The notes beneath the pieces are model-generated. The model was not told the origin of the DNA, made no database searches, and saw only the letters and a program-made list of their open reading frames with translations. A program made the position numbers and the translations under genes. Positions 53,563 through 61,108 of a stretch of DNA of 64,000 nt are shown in pieces (position 1 is the first letter of the stretch; every line of letters begins with the position of its first letter). The DNA is from Kangiella sp. (GTDB lineage Bacteria; Pseudomonadota; Gammaproteobacteria; Enterobacterales; Kangiellaceae), in the NCBI GenBank assembly GCA_028284185.1, contig JANQSG010000018.1:365642-429641 (forward strand). The letters are read 5' to 3'.

Positions 53563-53591
53563 AAGCAGAAAAAACTGCCTCTATATTTTTA
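53557..53591 (+). terminator. Terminator overlapping the stop codon of the coiled-coil gene
   Basis: ATATAGA-GCAG and CTGC-TCTATAT form a stem (one mismatch) with an A-rich loop, followed by TTTTTAT. The TAG stop (53560-53562) is inside the left arm. On the other strand it may also end purC transcripts. Confidence 0.75.
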
Positions 53592-53596
53592 TCAAA

Positions 53597-54703
53597 CTAA
53601 TTAATTAATTTAAATTCATCTTTTAAAATCTGAATAATTTCCGCTTTTGGGTTATCCGATAGATGAATTTTTTCACCAGTAATTTTTTCAGCAATACCCA
53701 CATAAGTATCAGTGACCATTTGAATAGCGCTTAGTGGCAATTCATTGTCACGAGCTAAAGCTTCACGCTCATCCATACGATCTTTGTTAAGCAGGATATC
53801 GGGATCGGGGAAGTGATTTAGTAAGAATTGGCGAAAGCCTTCTTTTGAGTTCTCGACAACTTTACCATTCTCTCTGAAAGACGGGCCATCCCAAATACGT
53901 GATGAATCAGGGGTACCAACTTCGTCCATATAGATCAATTTTTCATTGCCTGTTTTATCGGTAACATAACCAAACTCGAATTTAGTATCGATAAACATTT
54001 GATCAAGCTTGGCTAGCTCGCCGCTGATCACATCAAAGCCTTCTTTTAACAATCTTTCGTAGCGATCAATATCGTCTTGGGTACGGAAATTAAAAGCTTG
54101 GTAATTGTCTTCAATATTTTGGCGAGTAATATTGACGTCGTCTTGCGCTGGAACCCCAGGAATACCTTCTAAAATACCTTTGGTTGACGGGGTGATTAAT
54201 AGCTCATCCAGCTTTTGATCTTTGGTTAGACCTTCTGGGATACGGATCCCGCAGAATTCGCGTTCGCCTTTGTCATAGGCGCGCCACATTGAGCCAGTGA
54301 TATATTGACGGGCAATAGCTTCAATCATTACGGGTTTGGCTTTTTGTACAATCCACACGAATGGATGTGGGATTTCCAGGATATGGCTGTCAGCCAGGCC
54401 GTTTTCACGGAACAATTTAAACCAGTGATTTGAGATAGCGTTAAGAGCTGCACCTTTGCCAGGTACACCGCGCATATCGCCTTCGCCTTTCCAAATACAA
54501 TCAAAAGCTGAAATACGGTCACTGATCACCATGATGGCTAATGGTGCATCGGTTGCTACGTCATAATTCCTTTCTTGAATTAGGCGTTTACTATCAGCTT
54601 CAGTTAACCAGTAAACTGAGCGAACTTTGCCGCTATGAACTGGTTTATCGGTACGGATGGGAAGGTCGTCATTAACCGCTAAAACTTTATCTGCAAGACT
54701 CAT
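53597..54703 (-). CDS. purC: Phosphoribosylaminoimidazole-succinocarboxamide synthase (long form)
   Basis: 368-residue SAICAR synthetase, joining CAIR and aspartate with ATP in purine synthesis. It shows [11 protein letters not shown], the [11 protein letters not shown] nucleotide region, [11 protein letters not shown] and DTKFEFGYV. At about 370 residues it is the long type found in Vibrio and Pseudoalteromonas rather than the 237-residue E. coli type. I chose the ATG at 54703 (AGGA 9 bases upstream; the start [16 protein letters not shown] is family-typical) over the frame start at 54760. Confidence 0.95.
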   Translation of the reverse strand: MSLADKVLAVNDDLPIRTDKPVHSGKVRSVYWLTEADSKRLIQERNYDVATDAPLAIMVISDRISAFDCIWKGEGDMRGVPGKGAALNAISNHWFKLFRENGLADSHILEIPHPFVWIVQKAKPVMIEAIARQYITGSMWRAYDKGEREFCGIRIPEGLTKDQKLDELLITPSTKGILEGIPGVPAQDDVNITRQNIEDNYQAFNFRTQDDIDRYERLLKEGFDVISGELAKLDQMFIDTKFEFGYVTDKTGNEKLIYMDEVGTPDSSRIWDGPSFRENGKVVENSKEGFRQFLLNHFPDPDILLNKDRMDEREALARDNELPLSAIQMVTDTYVGIAEKITGEKIHLSDNPKAEIIQILKDEFKLIN

Positions 54704-54901
54704 GGTAAATAATCCTGGTAATTGCTGGTTGATTTGGTGTCGGCTAATAGGTCTATTCACGCCTATCAGCCCAACAAGAAGCGCGTATTTTACCGTTAAG
54801 TGGCATGGGTTTCCACTAGAACCGGGTGGATTAGCTGTGCTTGCTAATAGATAGTTTTACTGGGTATATTGGGTTAATAATTTAAGAAGTTAGGCATTTT
54901 T

Positions 54902-55459
54902 ATGGCAAGTCCTGAAGAAATGGCGCAGTCGATGCGTAATAATATTCCTGAGAAGACTGGCAAGAATCAAACTGAGTGGAATAAGATCATAAAAAATAGC
55001 GGCTTAGAGAAGCATGGTCAGATTGTTAAGATGCTCAAAACTGAACATGGCGTGACTCATGGTTTTGCTAATTTACTAAGCTCTGATTTTTTAAAAGGTG
55101 GGACATCGGATTCGGGAGATGATTTGCTGACCATACAATATGAGAAAAAAGCAGATTTAAAACCGATCTACGATAAGCTGATTAGTGAAATACAGAAATT
55201 TGGTTCTGGTCTAGAGATTTCGCCAAAGAAGGCTTATGTCAGTTTACGACATAAAAAGCAGTTTGCTTTGATCCAGCCATCAACCAAAACACGAGTGGAT
55301 GTGGGGATTAATTTAAAGGATACCAAACCTACTGAGCGACTAGAAAACTCCGGCAGTTTTAACGCTATGGTATCTCACCGCGTTCGAATAACAGATGTCA
55401 AGCAGGTGGATAAAGAGTTGCTTGCATGGTTAAAGAGTGCTTTTAATCACGCCGGCTAG
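54902..55459 (+). CDS. DUF4287 / DUF5655 domain protein
   Basis: 185-residue soluble protein. The N-terminal DUF4287 part (about 1-60) has the conserved E-x-M-x-x-x-M-x-x-N-I-P-E-K-T-G-K segment; the C-terminal DUF5655 part (about 85-183) has FALIQPSTKTRVDVGINLKD. The two domains occur together in many bacteria with no known biochemical role; a nucleic-acid link has been suggested for DUF5655-like folds only. It is a single-gene unit between purC (divergent) and the glycosyltransferase. Confidence 0.85.
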   Translation: MASPEEMAQSMRNNIPEKTGKNQTEWNKIIKNSGLEKHGQIVKMLKTEHGVTHGFANLLSSDFLKGGTSDSGDDLLTIQYEKKADLKPIYDKLISEIQKFGSGLEISPKKAYVSLRHKKQFALIQPSTKTRVDVGINLKDTKPTERLENSGSFNAMVSHRVRITDVKQVDKELLAWLKSAFNHAG

Positions 55460-55509
55460 CTGCTTTCGACTTTCATAAAACTATCATCTTTTTATGCTAG
55501 TCTGATGCC

Positions 55510-56544
55510 ATGAAAATTTTGTATGGTATTCAGACTACTGGCAGTGGTCATTTAAGCCGAGCCTTAAGCGTGGCAAGAGCGCTAGTAGCAGAAGGACATC
55601 AAGTAGATGGGTTATTAAGTGGTCCTCAGGCAGCTTCTCATTGGGACCTATCGGTTTTTCATCAGTGTCGAGAATATCCAGGGCTAAGTTTTGTCATGGT
55701 TGATGGCAAAGTGAGTAACCTGAGAACATTAAAAAAACTTCAACTCAAGCGTTTTATCAAGGATGTTAAGCAGTTAGATTTGTCTTTCTATGATTTAGTC
55801 TTAAACGACTTTGAACCTATTAGTGCCTGGGCGGCAAAGCGGCAAAAAGTTTCAAGCATATCGCTTTCTAATCAAGCCAGTTTTAAATATCCCGTACCAC
55901 AGGTCTCCGCTGGTATTGCTGATAAGTTTGTTATGAAGTATTTCGCTCCCTGTAAGCATTACATTGGTTTGGGCTGGCATCATTTTGATAGCCCCATATT
56001 GCCGCCAATTGTTGATACTCAGGCTTTGGATTTAGAGGTATCTGAGCAACAGCATGTATTAGTTTATCTGCCTTACGACGAAGCCAAAAAGTTGATTCAA
56101 AACTTTAATCAGGTTCCAGAAATAGAATTCCGCCTCTATGGCCATTTTGAACAAAAAGACTGGCAGCATAATGTCACTATATGTCCGTTAAGTCGCGATG
56201 GTTTCTTAAAAGATTTGGCAAGCTGTAAAGGCTTGATCACAAATGCAGGTTTTGCTGCGGTGAGTGAAGCTTTTTATTTGGGCAAAAAGGTGCTGGTCAA
56301 TCCTATTGCTGGTCAGTTTGAGCAAGAGTCCAATGCCAAAATCATAGAGCAATTAGGATTAGGGCAGGCAGCTGAAGAGCTTTCGGTTGAGGCCATTATT
56401 CATTGGTATCAATCCGCAACTATAAAACCCATGAAATATCCTGATGTAGGGAGTGCTTTTGCACAGTGGCTAAATGATGAAGACTGGCAAAATCCTGAGT
56501 CATTAATTCGGCTAGCCCAAAACCTTTGGGTGCAAGTTAAATAA
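55510..56544 (+). CDS. MJ1255/VC2487 family glycosyltransferase
   Basis: 344-residue GT-B-fold protein related to MurG/UDP-glucosyltransferases, of the MJ1255/VC2487 group. N-terminal MKILYGIQTTGSGHLSRALSVA is the family signature, and the C-terminal donor-binding part has ITNAGFAAVSEAFYLGKKVLVNP. Acceptor and donor are not known. It is followed 4 bases later by an LpxH-like phosphoesterase, a recurrent pairing in gammaproteobacteria, which suggests a role in a glycolipid pathway (inference). Confidence 0.88.
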   Translation: MKILYGIQTTGSGHLSRALSVARALVAEGHQVDGLLSGPQAASHWDLSVFHQCREYPGLSFVMVDGKVSNLRTLKKLQLKRFIKDVKQLDLSFYDLVLNDFEPISAWAAKRQKVSSISLSNQASFKYPVPQVSAGIADKFVMKYFAPCKHYIGLGWHHFDSPILPPIVDTQALDLEVSEQQHVLVYLPYDEAKKLIQNFNQVPEIEFRLYGHFEQKDWQHNVTICPLSRDGFLKDLASCKGLITNAGFAAVSEAFYLGKKVLVNPIAGQFEQESNAKIIEQLGLGQAAEELSVEAIIHWYQSATIKPMKYPDVGSAFAQWLNDEDWQNPESLIRLAQNLWVQVK

Positions 56545-56548
56545 GTTT

Positions 56549-57313
56549 ATGAGCAGAAATTTACACTATAGAACCTTGTGGATTTCTGATCTGCATTTAG
56601 GCTCCAAAGGCTGTCAAGCGGAGCTCCTGCTAGAGTTCATTAAACACGTAAAGGCCGAAAAGCTTTATTTAGTCGGTGATATTATTGATTGTTGGCGCCT
56701 TAAAAATAAATGGTACTGGCCACAAGAGCATAATGACGTTGTGCAAAAAGTTTTACGTATGGCCAGAAAAGGCACTCAGGTAATTTTTGTTCCGGGCAAT
56801 CATGATTCTATTATCCGTAATTATACCGGTATGTCTTTTGGTGAAGTGGATATTAAATATGAGGATATTCACGAAACAGTTGATGGTAAACGTTTGTTAG
56901 TTTTGCATGGTGATATTTTTGATAACATCATGCGTTTTTCGCCCTGGTTAGCACATATTGGTGATCATCTTTATGAGTTTTTGCTTAAGTTGAATCGGCC
57001 TATTAATTGGTTCCGGGAAAAATTTGGTAAAGGTTACTGGTCCTTATCGGCGCATTTAAAACAAAAAGTGAAAAATGCAGTGAGCTATATTTCCCAATTC
57101 GAAGAAATCGCTGCTGACCACGCCAAAAAGAAAAATGCTGATGGAATTGTTTGTGGTCATATTCACCATGCAGAAATTCGAGAGTTTCATGGTATCCAAT
57201 ATTATAACGATGGCGATTGGGTCGAATCTTGTACTGCTTTGGCTGAAGACTTTGCGGGAAATATCAGTATTTTAGATTGGTACCAATTAAGAAAAGAGCT
57301 GGAGTTAGAATAA
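56549..57313 (+). CDS. LpxH-like UDP-2,3-diacylglucosamine diphosphatase family metallophosphoesterase
   Basis: 254-residue calcineurin-type phosphoesterase. Metal-ligand motifs are WISDLHLGSKG, YLVGDIIDCW, VPGNHDS, LHGDIFD and CGHIHHAEI, so it binds two metals. It resembles the broader LpxH family (cleaves UDP-diacylglucosamine to lipid X), but it is usually an extra paralogue, not the lipid A enzyme itself. It probably acts on a nucleotide-lipid intermediate with the adjacent glycosyltransferase. It ends with a strong terminator. Confidence 0.88.
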   Translation: MSRNLHYRTLWISDLHLGSKGCQAELLLEFIKHVKAEKLYLVGDIIDCWRLKNKWYWPQEHNDVVQKVLRMARKGTQVIFVPGNHDSIIRNYTGMSFGEVDIKYEDIHETVDGKRLLVLHGDIFDNIMRFSPWLAHIGDHLYEFLLKLNRPINWFREKFGKGYWSLSAHLKQKVKNAVSYISQFEEIAADHAKKKNADGIVCGHIHHAEIREFHGIQYYNDGDWVESCTALAEDFAGNISILDWYQLRKELELE

Positions 57314-57325
57314 AAAATACATAAT

Positions 57326-57353
57326 AAAAAACCCGATTGACTCGGGTTTTTTG
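57326..57353 (+). terminator. Terminator between the phosphoesterase gene and yip1
   Basis: AAAACCCGA and TCGGGTTTT form a perfect stem with a short loop (TTGAC region), followed by TTTTTTG; the A-run on the other side makes it effective for the convergent yip1 gene too. Confidence 0.88.
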
Positions 57354-57369
57354 TTTAAACTTATGGGTA

Positions 57370-57966
57370 TTAGTGAGTGAATTCTGGCGCTATTCCCATG
57401 CCCCAGAAGAGTACGCTGATAGCAATAGAACCAACGGATAACACCATAGCAACCGCTAGAATAGAGTTGGCGAATAAGAAGCCTTTTTCATCATTGACGC
57501 CCATCATAATCGGCGTGCCGATAAACAATAAACGCACAGAAAAAGCCAAAGCCGCTAAGGTAATCAGTGAATCCAGCCATAAAATTGGGTAAACGCTAAC
57601 CACACTGGCCAAAAAGAGCGGTGTCGCCGAATAAACAATGAGTGCAAAGCAGTCCGCAAGGCTACAATCTGAACCATAGGTCTTCGCCATCCAGCGGACA
57701 AAGTGAGCAAAGATATAAGCACCGACCAGCATACCAATATAAGCCGCTATGGAAATCATTAGGGCACTTTGAGAAGTTAGTTTAGTCGCACTTTCTGCGC
57801 CTACTTTCCAGCCGATATAGACAGTACCAATATAGGCCGCAGCTACTGGAATAATAGCCATAAAAATCAAGAAACGTAAATATACCTGAGGAATGGTGAA
57901 CTGTTTGGATTTAATGGTTTTCCAGGTTTCCTCTGGGTTATAGAGTAAGTTGAAACGATTTTTCAT
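57370..57966 (-). CDS. Yip1 family membrane protein
   Basis: 198-residue integral membrane protein with five hydrophobic segments. The N-terminal LLYNPEETWKTIK and the YSATPLFLASVVS core with its A-T-P are typical of the bacterial Yip1 family. The role is unknown. It starts 8 bases after the fnr stop, so it is probably co-transcribed with fnr. Confidence 0.86.
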   Translation of the reverse strand: MKNRFNLLYNPEETWKTIKSKQFTIPQVYLRFLIFMAIIPVAAAYIGTVYIGWKVGAESATKLTSQSALMISIAAYIGMLVGAYIFAHFVRWMAKTYGSDCSLADCFALIVYSATPLFLASVVSVYPILWLDSLITLAALAFSVRLLFIGTPIMMGVNDEKGFLFANSILAVAMVLSVGSIAISVLFWGMGIAPEFTH

Positions 57967-57974
57967 AATGCCCC

Positions 57975-58694
57975 CTATGAGTGTATATGACAGCTGGTAC
58001 CCGCATATTGGCTAAGCTGTGCCATATCTAGAATCGTTACTTCTTTTTGCTTGATTTGTATCAATTCTAGCTTTTGCAATTTCTTTAGCAATCGACTAAT
58101 GGTTTCGACTGCCATCCCTAAATAATTGGCTATATCTACCTGTGTCATAGGTAGTTGAAAGCAATGAGATGCTAAACCACGATTGGCATAACGCTTTGAT
58201 AAGTTGATGATAAAAGCTGCAACTCTTTGCTCTGCATTTTTTTTGTTGAGTAGCAAAAAGAGTGTTTTATCTTCCTGTATTTCATGGCTCATTATTTTTA
58301 GCAACTGGCTTCTCAGTCCTGGAATTTGACCTGCCAATAAATCCAATTTGTTGTAAGGCAGGGCACAAATCAAAGATGTATCCAATGCTTTTGCAAAACT
58401 TTGATGCTTGCCTTCTCCAATGCCATCCAAGCCGATAATTTCGCCAGGCAAATAAAAACCGGTAATTTGCTCTACACCATCTGCGTCAAGCGTATAGGTT
58501 TTAAGGCAACCAGAGCGTACTGCATATAGTGATTCCAGTGGCTCTCCATAACGAAACAAGACATCATCTTTATGGTAAGGTTTACGCCTTTTGATGATGC
58601 TATCAAGGTGCTCAATTTCTGAATCAGCCAGCATTACTGGCAAACATAACCTACTAATGCTGCAACTCTGGCAGTTTATTTGATTTGAACTCAT
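57975..58694 (-). CDS. fnr: FNR-type oxygen-sensing transcription regulator
   Basis: 239-residue CRP/FNR regulator. The N-terminal Cys8-x2-Cys11-x5-Cys17 and an internal Cys110 reproduce the E. coli FNR 4Fe-4S ligand spacing (C20, C23, C29, C122, exact distances). A cyclic-nucleotide-like beta roll (about 30-135), a dimer helix and a helix-turn-helix with QVDIANYLGMAVETISRLL follow; the E-T-I-S-R contact matches FNR specificity for TTGAT-N4-ATCAA. I chose the ATG at 58694, with GGAG 8 bases upstream. Upstream is hemN and downstream is yip1. FNR boxes are found upstream of hemN and the DUF2892 gene. Confidence 0.94.
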   Translation of the reverse strand: MSSNQINCQSCSISRLCLPVMLADSEIEHLDSIIKRRKPYHKDDVLFRYGEPLESLYAVRSGCLKTYTLDADGVEQITGFYLPGEIIGLDGIGEGKHQSFAKALDTSLICALPYNKLDLLAGQIPGLRSQLLKIMSHEIQEDKTLFLLLNKKNAEQRVAAFIINLSKRYANRGLASHCFQLPMTQVDIANYLGMAVETISRLLKKLQKLELIQIKQKEVTILDMAQLSQYAGTSCHIHS

Positions 58695-58748
58695 TGAACT
58701 CCGTTGAAATAACATTTATCTGTATCAGATTTTATCAGTAATTACCTG

Positions 58749-60107
58749 TCAAATCACCTTTGAATAAGCCTGGATCTGAGATAGCTCTTGCAAATAATGA
58801 TCGAATATCATGCAAATATTTCGGATAAAATAACGTCCGGTTTGATTGACCTTAATAGCTTCTTTATTAACGTTTACCAAGCCATCATGAATAAAGCTTT
58901 CAAGTTGCGATAATTCGTGCGCAAAATATTGCGTAAAGTTAATTGCAAACTGTTTTTCAATAGCGCTAATATCAAGTTTAAAGTTACAAATAAGGTTCAT
59001 TATAACTTCACGTCTTAGTTCATCATCACTATTAAGTTCACAGCCTCTCCAAACAGGTAGAGTAGAACCATCGAGACTCTGATAATAGCTCTTTAAATCG
59101 GTTTTGTTTTGGCTATAACAATGTCCAACTTTACTGATCGAGGAGACGCCAAACCCGATTAATTGATAATCCTTATGAGTGGTATAGCCCTGGAAATTTC
59201 GATGCAGTTTGCCTTCTTGTTGCGCTCTATTTAAAGGATCATTCGGCAGGGCAAAATGGTCCATACCAATATACACATACCCCGCTTCTGTTAGCTGATT
59301 CAAAGTAGCTTCAAAAATAGCAATTTTTTGTTCAGCCGACGGTAAGTCTGCGGCATTAATGCGGCGCTGTGGTTTAAAGCGGTGTGGCAAGTGAGCATAG
59401 TTATAAAGTGCAACCCGATCAGGAGTCAGTTGAATAACCTGCTCTATCGTCTTTGCAAAAGATTCCGTACTTTGATGCGGCAAGCCATAAATTAAATCCA
59501 TATTAATGGACTGATAATGATTATCTTTAGCTTGTGAAAATAAATTGTTGACTAATTCAAAGCTGTGTTCACGATTAACCGCAGCCTGAACCTTAGGATT
59601 GAAATCCTGTACCCCAATGGATAGACGATTAATGCCAATGCTTTTGAAAAACTCAAGGCTGGAATCTTTGGCTGTTCTTGGATCAATTTCAATGGATATT
59701 TCTGCGCTAGTATTAATTTCAAATAGCTCGGCTAAACTGTCTAGAATAGTTTGAATTTGTTGATTGCTTAAAAATGTTGGAGTACCACCGCCAAAATGAA
59801 TTTGGCCAACCTTTTTTCCGGGAACTGCTTTTGCCACCAATTCGGCTTCTTTGAGCAAATAATGAATATATTCATTGGCCTTGTTGGTATCTTTAGTGAT
59901 TACTTTATTACAGGCACAGTAATAGCAAATATTTTGGCAAAAAGGAATATGGATATAGATAGATAAAGTTTGATCATCAAGCTCTTCTAATGCTTTTAGA
60001 TAACCATTGGAAGTAAATTCCTGGTTGAATTCCAAAGCCGTAGGATACGAGGTGTACCTCGGGCCGGAAGTATTATATTTCTCTATAAGCTTGCTATTGA
60101 TTTGCAT
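58749..60107 (-). CDS. hemN: Oxygen-independent coproporphyrinogen III oxidase HemN
   Basis: 452-residue radical SAM enzyme converting coproporphyrinogen III to protoporphyrinogen IX under low oxygen. N-terminal GPRYTSYPTA, the 4Fe-4S motif Cys57-x3-Cys61-x2-Cys64 (followed by CNK), HFGGGTPTFL and the C-terminal HemN domain are present. It lies between the cco genes and fnr, the standard location, and has an FNR box 60 bases upstream of its ATG. No hemF is in the window. Confidence 0.96.
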   Translation of the reverse strand: MQINSKLIEKYNTSGPRYTSYPTALEFNQEFTSNGYLKALEELDDQTLSIYIHIPFCQNICYYCACNKVITKDTNKANEYIHYLLKEAELVAKAVPGKKVGQIHFGGGTPTFLSNQQIQTILDSLAELFEINTSAEISIEIDPRTAKDSSLEFFKSIGINRLSIGVQDFNPKVQAAVNREHSFELVNNLFSQAKDNHYQSINMDLIYGLPHQSTESFAKTIEQVIQLTPDRVALYNYAHLPHRFKPQRRINAADLPSAEQKIAIFEATLNQLTEAGYVYIGMDHFALPNDPLNRAQQEGKLHRNFQGYTTHKDYQLIGFGVSSISKVGHCYSQNKTDLKSYYQSLDGSTLPVWRGCELNSDDELRREVIMNLICNFKLDISAIEKQFAINFTQYFAHELSQLESFIHDGLVNVNKEAIKVNQTGRYFIRNICMIFDHYLQELSQIQAYSKVI

Positions 60108-60166
60108 TGATCTTGAGCCAGTAAAACCTGCTTAGGTCATATTAGTCAGCTATTCAAGATAGAAAG

Positions 60167-60180
60167 TTGATATAAATCAA
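60167..60180 (-). promoter_or_regulatory. Perfect FNR box upstream of hemN
   Basis: TTGATATAAATCAA matches TTGAT-N4-ATCAA at all ten fixed positions. A -41.5 spacing predicts a start near 60132 and a -10 box at 60144-60139, where the minus strand reads TAATAT (4 of 6 matches). This is class II geometry, so FNR would activate hemN when oxygen is low. Confidence 0.85.
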
Positions 60181-60213
60181 TTTCGAGTCAATGCTTAATC
60201 TTGAAATTGTGGA

Positions 60214-60912
60214 TTAATGGTGGTGTTGGTGATGTTGAGAAGTTTGTTCTGAATGATGTTGATGTTGCGCCGATAGTGCTGAATAAATATAGAAAGCTCC
60301 CCAGGCGATAAAGATTACTGCTGCTATGCGTATAAAAAGCGGTTTTTTGATGGTTGTCAGGATTTTTTGACTGGCCAGGCCGATAGACATCAGCATGGGT
60401 AGAGTTCCCAACCCAAAACACAGCATGGTGACAAAGCCCTCTAAAGGTGAAGCGCTGGTAATTGCTAGTACTAGAGCACTATAAACCAGGCCGCACGGCA
60501 GAAATCCCCAGAGTAACCCAATGCTCATAGCTTGTACTCCATTTCTCATGGGCAACAAGGACCTTTGTAAGGGTTGTATCTTTTTCCAGATTTTATGTCC
60601 AAATTTCTCCAAGCTTAGTAATGGCCCTCCAATGTTTAGTAGATAAAGCCCTAAAAAAATCATAAAAAGACCACTGAGAATGGTCAGAATAGGCAGTTTA
60701 ACGTCTGATAATAGATAACCTAAAGAAGCACTGATAGCCCCTAAAATTGAATAGCTGATGATCCGAAAAAATTGGTAAATAAAGGTTAGTTGCAGAGTTT
60801 TTTCTTTAGTGACTGCTTGATTGAAAGCAATTGTGATACCACCACACATACCGATGCAATGTAGCGAACCAAACAGTCCCATGCTGAAAGCGGTAATATA
60901 AAGGCTATTCAT
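60214..60912 (-). CDS. SafE/TauE family exporter with His-rich tail
   Basis: 232-residue membrane protein with about six helices. It shows the FSMGLFGSLHCIGMCGG opening of the sulfite exporter/urease-accessory-like family that is linked with cbb3 oxidase clusters, where copper or sulfur transport has been suggested. The C-terminus is unusually His-rich (QHQHHSEQTSQHHQHHH) and probably binds metal. I chose the ATG at 60912, which overlaps the ccoS stop (ATGAATAG) and has AAGG upstream; the longer frame to 60966 would overlap ccoS by 60 bases. Confidence 0.86.
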   Translation of the reverse strand: MNSLYITAFSMGLFGSLHCIGMCGGITIAFNQAVTKEKTLQLTFIYQFFRIISYSILGAISASLGYLLSDVKLPILTILSGLFMIFLGLYLLNIGGPLLSLEKFGHKIWKKIQPLQRSLLPMRNGVQAMSIGLLWGFLPCGLVYSALVLAITSASPLEGFVTMLCFGLGTLPMLMSIGLASQKILTTIKKPLFIRIAAVIFIAWGAFYIYSALSAQHQHHSEQTSQHHQHHH

Positions 60913-61093
60913 TTTTGTTAGAACCTTCTTTATCAGAGTTTTCGTCTGAAAGTTTATCTTCATCAAACAGGATCTGTTGAGACTCCTTATCTAAATCAGA
61001 ATATTGATCGCTATTCACTGCCCAGAAAAATATAGCGATTGCTATGCCTAATAGAACCAGTGTCAGCGGAATAAGAAAATAAATAGCATTCAT
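60905..61093 (-). CDS. ccoS: cbb3-type cytochrome oxidase assembly protein CcoS
   Basis: 62-residue small membrane protein: one N-terminal helix (about 4-25) followed by FFWAVNSDQYSDLDKESQQILFD, a strong CcoS signature, and an acidic tail. CcoS is needed to insert haem and copper into the cbb3 oxidase. It starts 15 bases after the ccoI stop and overlaps the SafE gene at its 3' end, in the order ccoH-ccoI-ccoS. Confidence 0.93.
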   Translation of the reverse strand: MNAIYFLIPLTLVLLGIAIAIFFWAVNSDQYSDLDKESQQILFDEDKLSDENSDKEGSNKNE

Positions 61094-61108
61094 GATATTA
61101 AACAGATC

